Assembly (NCBI GenBank): GCA_958450325.1
Contig: OY288243.1
Span: 3,324,586-3,388,585 of the forward strand
Source of the DNA: Agrostemma githago
Taxonomy: Eukaryota; Streptophyta; Magnoliopsida; Caryophyllales; Caryophyllaceae
DNA length: 64,000 nt
Reading direction: 5' to 3'
In this document: one piece after another, positions 56,275 through 64,000 of the stretch
Numbering within the stretch: position 1 is the stretch's first letter
Layout of the letters: each line of letters opens with the position of its first letter
Program-made: the position numbers and the translations under genes
Notes under the pieces: model-generated
What the model saw: only the letters and a program-made list of their open reading frames with translations
What the model was told of the DNA's origin: nothing
Databases searched by the model: none

Positions 56275-59090
56275 TCAGTTAACCTGTTCGCCGATCAAAT
56301 CAAGACCCACTAGCAAAAATGAAATCCCTTGAAAGAGCAAGAAATAGAAGTGAATTCCCTGGGCCGAGAGCAGACTTCGTGTTGCTGCAGTCAGTAAAAG
56401 GAATGCAAGGGACAATTCCTTCATGTAAATCCTATTGTGCTTCTTCTTCTTCTTGGGCTCCGTCATTTCTTCCATTTTAGTTTCCGAAGAGGTCCTTCTG
56501 TGTACTACTTCTTTCTCGGCTAAACCCACAAGGTCACCCTCGGAAGACCGCCCTGATTTCTTTGTGACAACCCACTCATATGCACTACCCAATTGGAACA
56601 AACCCGAAATCATGGCGTTGAACTTGGTGACCGACATTGTGTTCTCAAAGAGGAGGTAGGGAACGATGAACGGGAACGATTTTGGGGCTGGAAGGATGTT
56701 TAAGAGAGACATGATAGCCGGAATGTAGCACACAACCCACGCAGGGAGCTGAGCCTCAGGAACGAACATTGTCATCGGCAGGATAATGCAGAAGAGAGTG
56801 AATGAGTAAAAGGGTAAAATCAGCTTTCTCAGTAGGAAGAAGAGAAAAATCATATTCGCCTTCTTCCAGATGCTAATCTGCAAGTTAAAGGAGGTAAAAT
56901 ATATGAATATATGATACGGAGTATGGTGAATGGTAGTAGATCATTCATTAAACCTAAGATGGTTTCTTAAGTTAAGTTACCTTTGCTTTGATGACATCAG
57001 GCAAACAAAGGCGGAATAACTGCATTGGCCCTGAATGCCATCTATGTTGTTGCTTGCGGTAAGCTTCATAAGATTCCGGTAATTCACACTGACACTACAA
57101 AACCAAGTTACGGAAAACAAAAGCCATCAGCGTCTGTGGTAAGAGCAAGCAGTAAACATAATCGAACCAACAAGTTATTTGAGCTAATTAAAGCCTGCAG
57201 AAGAGCACTCAAAGTGGTTTTAAGAATACGACAGTGGGTTGGTAGCAATACCTCAACGTCATTAAGGTATACAAATTTCCAGCCTTTAAGATGGGCACGG
57301 ACCGCAATGTCCATGTCCTCCACAGTGGTCCTCTCTAACCAACCACCAGACTCTTCAAGTGCCTTAATTCTCCACACGCCCGCTGTCCCATTGAACCCAA
57401 AGAAGTTAAGGAAGATGCCATTCACTTGCTGCTCCACTTCAAAGTGGAATGACAAGTTAATGTATTGCAATCTTGTTAGCAAGTTCTCGTCTTTGTTCAC
57501 GAATGACCACCTCGCTTGTACTAACCCCACATCTTCATTATCCTGCCCATTTCAATCACATTCACGTCAACGTATGTCATAACTCATAATAACGTGATAC
57601 TCATGTCACGAAGTTTTCCACGTTCGCAATCATGTTACCATCAATCCCTTTGAATTAACTACAGTTCTCCAAATTCAAACTAACATCAAAAGACTTCTAC
57701 ATTGACAAATCATGATCGCTTTTTTGATGGAAAATAAGTCAACAACAACTAATTCAGACAAAATGGCAGGTAAGTACCTTGAAATGGATGACAGTGCGCA
57801 TGAGGAAATCGGGAGTGGGTTGGAAATCAGCATCGAAAATGGCAACAAACTCGTAATCCTGAACGTAATTACAACCCATGGCGGACTTGAGATTACCAGC
57901 TTTGTAGCCGCCTCTATCGATCCTGTGCCTGTAAATAATGTTGGCACCTTCTCCCTTCCACTTTTCGACCTCCTCTTTAATCAACATTTGAGTAATTGGA
58001 TCATCGGAATCATCCAATACTTGTATTAACAACCTCTCTTTCGGCCACTCTAAGTTGCACACTGCACCTATACTCTGTTGATACACCTACATACACATAC
58101 ACCACCATTTTTGTTAATTACCTTCCATTTTCTTTTAAAATAAATTACCTTAATCGTCCTAATCATTTGTTTACTTTCTAACCCACATTATTCGTCAAGC
58201 CATCAACTACAATTAGTCACTTGTGAAACCGTCAATTCAAAAAAATAATAATAACTATCCATCGAGGTTATCGTGAGACCGGCTCATATGAAACAAAGAT
58301 CCCATGATAATAAAAAATCGGTTTTTGGGGAAAACTAACAATTCTTGTGGCAGGTTTTCGAGAAAATTAATTCATTTAATGAAGAAAGTCCACATTTTTA
58401 ACTAAAAATTATGCAGTAGAGTAAATTTTTCAGTGGAAAAACATGGAAGCATACCTCGCGCTCATTGCACATAGGAATCTGAACAAGCACCATAGGAAAA
58501 TAGCCAGCAGCGTCACCACCCTCAAGATCAACCGACCCGATTTTAGGAACCGGTTTAATCCCCCTGACCCGGATCCAAAAACACCCGAGACACAGAACGA
58601 CCCGGTCCAAGGACTGTACTAGAAACAAAACGACACAGGCATTGGTGACCCATTGCAGCACGGGAGCAATATACCCGACCCGAATAAGAACCCAATTGAC
58701 GTAAACCCAATTAAAGAGAAGGCCAATCCCCGGGGCGGTTTTACCAGCAGCAAGGAGCTCCATAACCCAGAGCGCAAGGGAGATGTAGAGGAGAGCCTTG
58801 ATGAAGGAGTGGAGTCGGGTTCGGGTCTTGACACGGCGGCGCACGGCGTCGGAGATGGTGGAGGCGGCGCGGTGGGCTTTGAGGAGTAATACCCAGGTGA
58901 GTTGCTTGGCGTTTTTGTCTCGTTTCTTTTTATGAGCGTTGTTGGTGTTGTAGTTGTCGTCGTCTTCGGAGGAGGAGGAAGAGGTGGTGAGATGGAGCTC
59001 GGAGACGGACCAGTTGTTGGGGTTGTCCATTTTGACGACAACTGAGGTGCCTGAAGAAGCTCTGTGAGTTTTTGGTTGCCATGGTGCCAT
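56275..59090 (-). CDS. Cellulose synthase-like C, xyloglucan glucan synthase
   Basis: Five exons on the minus strand, 59090-58455, 58086-57778, 57542-57252, 57088-56981 and 56877-56275, all phase 0 with GT-AG, give 648 residues, slightly short of the usual 670-690. The start ATG gives MAPWQPKTHRASSGTSVVVK, the common CSLC opening; an upstream in-frame ATG at 59222 would add 44 unlikely residues. GT-2 motifs are all present: LIQVLDDSDD (first Asp), VAIFDADFQPTPDFL (DxD), TVEDMDIAVRAHLKGWK (TED-type Asp) and QQHRWHSGPMQLFRLC (QxxRW). Membrane helices lie at about residues 95-170 and in the last 200 residues, ending LLFQGISFLLVGLDLIGEQVN. CSLC enzymes sit in the Golgi and make the beta-1,4-glucan backbone of xyloglucan, working with XXT xylosyltransferases. 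The paralogue number is not resolved. Confidence 0.95.
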
Positions 59091-60061
59091 TGTTGAAGAA
59101 GGAATTGTGATGGGAGGAATGTTTGAATTGGATGTTGGTTTGGGGGGGAATGGGGGAAATATAGGGGGAGAGCGGGCGAGGAAAGTGATGGACAGAGAGG
59201 TGTGGAAGAGGAGTAAGTTCATTGACAGCTCAACACGTCTTTACACTACAAACTTACCAGTAACTCCCAAAAATATACTCCCTATTTTCAAATACACAGA
59301 TTCTTCTTCTTGTCACGCTCATTTTTGTTACGATTTTCTAAGATGGATTCATTAGACACATGTTAATAACCTAAATAAGGAAAGATTAATCATGATATTA
59401 TCATGAGAAGTTGAAATATTAAGTTTTATATACCATATTTATACAATATTCATTTAATCCTGCCTTAATTAACTTATTAACTTGTACCCAGTGGACACAC
59501 GTTAAAAAAATCGTTTTCATTATATTATTGCAATAAATTAAATAATATTCATTTAAATAGAAAGGAATGAAAATAAATCCTATGGATCATATTAATATTT
59601 TATCCTTTTATATATAAATAATCATTATTTAATTGACTCATTATAATGATACGTCGAATAGACTAACTAATTCTAATTCTAATTCAAATTCAAATATACT
59701 CTCCATCTCCTCCCAAGTCCGAACATTGTTGTAGACTTGTCACTTGTACGTCCGAGGTCTGATCTTTATTTGCAGTCAATTTACTCGCATATTCGGGTTG
59801 GATACCACCGTATCACCCCCACAGCCCACAGCCCCACTCCTCCAGCTTCTTTGAATTTTTTATCCTTCTGAGTACCAAGAAAGTAAAATCAATTCATAAA
59901 TCGATGACGGATCAAATAATACGTAGTACTTTGTTACATACTCTCTCCCATCCCTTCAATCCCTTAGATTTCATAAATTTAAAAAAATGGTAAAACTAAA
60001 GATATTATTGGTAAATCAAATGATTTTATGGGTCCATCAAACGTAAAGTAAGAATAAAATA

Positions 60062-60290
60062 GTACTTCCTCCCCACTAAGATTTTCTCACTTTCTTTAAA
60101 ATGAAACTCCACTAAGATTTTCCCACTTCAAAACTTTCCTTATTAATCCATTATTCTATCTTTTTGTTGGTTATTTTTTGTGATTTGACATCTTGAACCT
60201 CACCCAACAATTTACCACCTTTCATTACCCATTTCTTAATCCATGTGTCATTATGAAGTAGGAAGATCGTTGTGGTGGGCAGGGAGTAAC
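60062..60290. mobile_element. Diverged Stowaway-like element
   Basis: 'acttcctccccactaagatt' on the left and 'gatcgttgtggtgggcagggagta' on the right are roughly inverse. The ends are imperfect, so the limits are approximate. An inner 'actaagattttc(t/c)cactt' is tandemly repeated. Confidence 0.5.
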
Positions 60291-60384
60291 ATTTTGTGTA
60301 AATAAAGTAAGGATACGAAGGTTATATGGTAAAATCATTTAAAAGAGGAATGTAAAGAATTGATTGGATTGTTCATTTATATTA

Positions 60385-61053
60385 GAGTAATTTAAAATTT
60401 ACTTCCTTCAAAGTTGTGGTTTTTAAAATTTACTCCCTTATGATTTTTTTTAATATTTTACACCAAAAAAGATGCAAAAGTTCAAAATTTACTTGCAATT
60501 CTATATTCCGACGAGTTTGAATTTTTTTGCCTTTTTCCTATTTTAATACCGAAATTGCCCCTGTCTTCGTCTTACTCTTCTTCCCCTTTCCCTTATGGTC
60601 TCATTTTTAAAAAAATCTTCCAAATACTGTCATTTGTAAAAATTAAAAAAAAAAAAAAAAAACCACCATTGGAATCGGTTTGCAAGTCGGTTATTGTATC
60701 CAAGGGTTTCTCGATCTTCAGGTAATATGCAAGTCACTTCGAACGTTTTTGCAAGAGTAATTTAGATTGCAAGTAAATTTGGAAAAAAAATCCCCACTAT
60801 TACTTATCGATTTGGGAATTTAGGTTTCCTAGAATTGATATTGAAAGATTTGGGAAAGTAAAAATGAATAAGAGGTGGGGGTGGGGAGGAAGAAGGGCAA
60901 ATCGGTCAATAAAAACATAAACTCGTCGGAATATTAGATTGCAAGTAAATTTTGAACTTTTGCATCTTTTTGGGTGTAAAATATTAAAAAAAATTCATAA
61001 AGGAATAAATTTTAAAAACCGCAACTTTGAAGAGAGTAATTTCTAATTTACTC
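60385..61053. mobile_element. 669-bp fold-back element with about 135-bp TIRs and 9-bp target duplication
   Basis: The ends are GAGTAATTTAAAATTTAC and the inverse of GAGTAAATTAGAAATTAC. Terminal inverted repeats run about 135 bp, through 'gatgcaaaagttcaaaattt', 'acttgcaatct' and 'ttccgacgagttt'. The 9-bp target duplication TTTATATTA is perfect (60376-60384 and 61054-61062), which points to a Mutator-like origin. The interior (about 60530-60900) has no transposase frame. Confidence 0.88.
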
Positions 61054-62412
61054 TTTATATTAAGGGTAAAGAATTGAATGGATGATAGAGGGAGTGGTAA
61101 TTGGTTAGAAGATCAAACTTTTGTCTTTTATCATACTAAGTGGATATTATTTGACATATACGACTGGTATATAAGTTTATCGCAACGAAGAATTTGCTTG
61201 AGAAGAAGGTTCAGGTCACATAGTCACGTAGTTAGAACTTCCTTACCACGGTGAAGAAGTCGGGTTTCAATTCTCATCTGCAATTAAGTACGTTATTCGT
61301 TATAAAAATAATAATATTGCCTTTGACTATGTGTTATATTGAGTCAATTTGGTGACTTACTTTTAGAATAAGACATTTCAACAGGAGTTATTAAATCTAC
61401 GTTCTTTTTAATTGAAGTAAATTAATTTAGATTTCATGCAATTGCACATCGTTCAAAATAATGTTGATATTAATAATCAATGGTTGGAATTATAATAACC
61501 AATAATTTATTGCAATTTTTTATTTATATTTTCCGATTGTTGTGATTACTATCGTAAAAGCTACGAGCAATTTGTAAAATAATAATTTTATAAATTAAAT
61601 ACTCTGTATGAATTAATTGTTGATTTCACTCTTAATTTGTAATATTTGTTTCTGTAATTGAAAAGTAAAAGTTTGGAGATAAAACTTTTAAGGTATCCCT
61701 AAAATGTGAAAAAACAAATGGTGTGTTTGGTTAGGAAGGGAGTACAACCTTCATAAGCATAAGACACATATAACCGTCTCAAACAAGAATTTGCCATTCA
61801 CTGTTAATCTATCTCTTTAATCCTTATAAAAACCCCCAAATCCTAGGGTTAGGGTAAAATCAAATCCCAAGCACAATTTGGGAATGAACCAAAAGAAAAG
61901 ATGAATGAATATGGCTCAAGAGTAATAGGAACCAACTTAGGAATCAAGGAATTGAATTAGGGTTGAAAGGAAGATAAAAATCCCCAAATTGATTTGATGT
62001 TGAATATTAGCACATGAAAGACTCTAAAGTTTGAAACACATAGTGGTTCTTCTAGTGAATCCTTAATTAACTGAAAAAACACAAGCTCGACAGTCGACTC
62101 AATCGAGCACCACCAAGTTACTCGATCGAGTCCCCACTTACATTCTACAAATGGAAACATAATAAACAATCAACGGCCCAAAACGGAATACGTAGTAAAC
62201 ACTTCAAGGAAGTATAATACAAAAGTCTGGATTCTGTACCAAAAAAATTATTAAAATGAAATATATAGGAATATATAAAGAACATAATAATGCAGGGACA
62301 AAAGATGTAGTACTATTGTACAGAGACTACAATGCAGCAGTCCCAACTCCCAACCCCCTCTGTGCAGGATTTCAACAACATTCTCTTATATCCATTGTAC
62401 TCTCACATGCTG

Positions 62413-63324
62413 TCAACTTGACTGACTTTTCTTCATGTTCAACTCTCCATTTCCTGTCTTCAGACTCGGACCGTTTAGAGCCGACCTCGACCCGTTCATG
62501 TGTGGATTCGGGACTCTATGATACATCTGACTGTTAGCTCTTACGTTCACTCCTGGATCCATGAAACCACCATACGGACTCACCATACCCATCACAGGAA
62601 ACGCACCATTCACATTCACATTCACACCAGTAGGATAGTAGCCGGTGCCATAGTTCACAGCACGACCCGGTACAGGAAAAACAGGCAACCCATACCCAAA
62701 TACACTGTACCCACCACCCATTGGGTACCCGCCCGTGTAGAGGTCACTGCCGTTGTAGTAATACCCGGGGTAGGCAGTGGAAATAGGAAGTTGTCCAGGG
62801 TAAGCGGGGCTCCTAGGCCAGGATGTTGCGTCCATGGTGATATAACTATTAGCATCGTTCAAGAATCTCATCCCAACATTAGATCTTGAGTTACTTGCGT
62901 TGTTTAAGTTCTTAGTTGCTTCTCGAGGAACAGCCCTCTTAACCTCGACACGCTTCCCAGCTAGCTCGTGGTGACTCTTTTGCATGATTTTCTCAACAAC
63001 TTCCTCGGATTCAAAAGTAATGAAACCAAATCCTCTAGGCCTGTTAGTGTTGTTGTCATGCATCACAACGACATCCGTGATTTTCCCAAACTTCTCAAAA
63101 TAAACCCTGAATTCCTCCTCGGTTAGATTAGAAGACAAACCCCCTACAAAAATCTTTTTAGCCTTTAAAACGTGGTTATTGGCATTGGCATTGGCATCAC
63201 TATTCCTACCCATAGCTTTAGTTGTTTGTGAGTAAACGGGGCTCAGCATCTGTTGCGGTTGTTGTTGTGGTGGTGGCTGCTGTTGTACTTGTTCCTTTCT
63301 TGGTATAGCCCTTTTCACTTCAAC
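62413..63324 (-). CDS. hnRNP-type RNA-binding protein, 3' exon only (gene continues past window end)
   Basis: One exon from the acceptor at 63324 (minus strand TAATAG|GTTGAAGTGAAAAGG) to the stop at 62413, about 303 residues. It starts with VEVKRAIPRKEQ, the end of a first RRM whose body must lie in an upstream exon beyond 64000. A Gln/Pro-rich linker follows, then a complete second RRM: KKIFVGGLSSNLTEEEF (RNP2), RPRGFGFITFESEEVVEKIM (RNP1), ELAGKRVEVKRAVPRE. The tail is rich in Gly, Tyr and Asn (GGYPMGGGYSVFGYGLPVF), as in the plant heterogeneous nuclear ribonucleoprotein 1-like/RBP1 family of tandem-RRM proteins acting in mRNA metabolism. No second exon was found in 63325-64000, so a long intron is implied. 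Confidence 0.9.
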   Translation of the reverse strand, partial: VEVKRAIPRKEQVQQQPPPQQQPQQMLSPVYSQTTKAMGRNSDANANANNHVLKAKKIFVGGLSSNLTEEEFRVYFEKFGKITDVVVMHDNNTNRPRGFGFITFESEEVVEKIMQKSHHELAGKRVEVKRAVPREATKNLNNASNSRSNVGMRFLNDANSYITMDATSWPRSPAYPGQLPISTAYPGYYYNGSDLYTGGYPMGGGYSVFGYGLPVFPVPGRAVNYGTGYYPTGVNVNVNGAFPVMGMVSPYGGFMDPGVNVRANSQMYHRVPNPHMNGSRSALNGPSLKTGNGELNMKKSQSS

Positions 63325-64000
63325 CTATTATAACAAATCGGCAATAAAATCTACCATCTTCTAATGAAGATTCACATGAGAACTATTCAACGGCTGCATC
63401 TTAAAAACATCAAGAACCATAACAAATACTCGTATAACTTCACACTTTAATCCGGCACAAGCACTATCAACCAATTTTGTTCAAAAAACATTACTTTCGG
63501 TCTTAATGTTACTCCGAAAAAGTAAACCAATCTAGTATAATTTCGGTCTTCACTTTTCAGTTTCTAACTTTAAAAGAACAACCAATGGTAGCAAAACAAA
63601 TCCTTGTTCAATGATTCTATCAGTTACTTAAGGAACAAAATCAATCAATTTCATAAAGAAGATTCAGAGATACACTTCCAAGATATAAATATAATAAAAC
63701 CAAGTTTAATGTATCATTGTATCCTTGCAAAATCAGCAAGTCTTCCGTCTTCCTTGTGACGGATTATCCATCGTATTGTTATATAAATGAGGAAATAGAT
63801 AGCTACGAGTATAATAATAATAATAATACATGATTAATTATCATTTTGAACCCCAAGTGTAAGTTGTGTAACATACTAACATGTCATCCTATATACGTAT
63901 CCTCATGAAACGTACATTCAAAATTTGCACACATCATCACTCATCAACTAACCCACCCTTACAAAGAAAACAAATTTCAAATTACTTCCAGTTCATTGTC
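63325..64000. other. Presumed intron of the RNA-binding gene
   Basis: No coding frame is seen. There are an 'ataataataataataata' microsatellite at about 63810-63829 and a 'gtgacggattatccatcg' word near 63757, as in the small terminal-repeat elements of this window. The upstream exon with RRM1 is outside the window. Confidence 0.55.

Larger units (their letters stand above)
59091..62412. other. Intergenic repeat-bearing region between CSLC and RNA-binding protein gene
   Basis: From 59091 to about 59300 lies the CSLC 5' region. Then come AT-rich DNA, a Stowaway-like element (60062-60290), the 669-bp fold-back element (60385-61053), and a box-B-like 'gtcgggtttcaattc' near 61258. At 62090-62132 there is 'cgactcaatcgagcacc...ttactcgatcgagtcccc', the same palindrome as in the LTRs at 6-10 kb. 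The last 200 bp should be 3' untranslated sequence of the RNA-binding gene. Confidence 0.5.

Noticed and set aside
56435..57582. Plus-strand frames of 74 and 185 residues
   Set aside because: They are shadows of CSLC exons on the minus strand.
1..64000. CRISPR array, viral genome, toxin gene or bacterial operon
   Set aside because: No regularly spaced identical repeats with unique spacers, no viral replication or capsid frames and no bacterial-type gene clusters were seen; the tandem repeats present are LTR minisatellites.

Overview
The window is nuclear DNA from a flowering plant. The genes have GT-AG introns and encode typical plant proteins (plastid FLN1, CSLC glucan synthase, AVT6 transporter, OSCA channel, F-box/FBD proteins). 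The spaces between genes are AT-rich and full of LTR remnants, MITEs and SINE-like pieces. The species cannot be fixed from the sequence; it looks like a dicot with a medium or large repeat-rich genome. I found no prokaryotic or organellar genes, no CRISPR array and no complete tRNA or rRNA gene.

Layout. 1-14 kb is a transposon graveyard. A solo LTR (3553-9017) carries a hAT-type DNA transposon (4631-8338), which itself carries a second solo LTR (5536-8105). Each layer has its own target-site duplication. Beyond it lie Helitron-like ends, a Ty1/copia head fragment, a 590-bp insertion with an 11-bp target duplication, a 945-bp TIR element and an hAT-type MITE. 14.0-22.3 kb holds a NO VEIN/sacsin-like GHKL ATPase gene whose reading frame appears to continue through spliced exons into an HMG-box domain, for about 1,900 residues in all. 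22.7-26.3 kb is a broken Ty3/gypsy gag region between two copies of a 350-bp segment. 26.7-29.0 kb is FLN1 (plastid transcription). 29.8-33.2 kb is an OSCA/CSC1-type channel on the minus strand.

34.8-48.4 kb contains two related F-box/FBD loci, one on each strand and both damaged. The first (35.8-37.8 kb) has a stop codon in frame. The second (44.7-47.6 kb) carries an inverted copy of its own F-box exon, giving a fold-back with about 550-bp arms and a 57-bp loop, plus a MITE. Between them are the 3' end of a giant TRANK1/UvrD-helicase-like gene (broken) and a solo LTR. A 215-bp direct repeat lies outside each F-box locus.

49.4-54.0 kb is an AVT6-type amino-acid transporter, 56.3-59.1 kb a CSLC xyloglucan backbone synthase (minus strand), and 62.4-63.3 kb the 3' exon of an hnRNP-like RNA-binding protein that runs off the window end. 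The intact genes (FLN1, OSCA, AVT6, CSLC, RBP) look like unrelated housekeeping neighbours, not a functional cluster. The most notable items are the ATPase-HMG fusion, the F-box inverted repeat as a possible small-RNA source, and the nested transposon stack.
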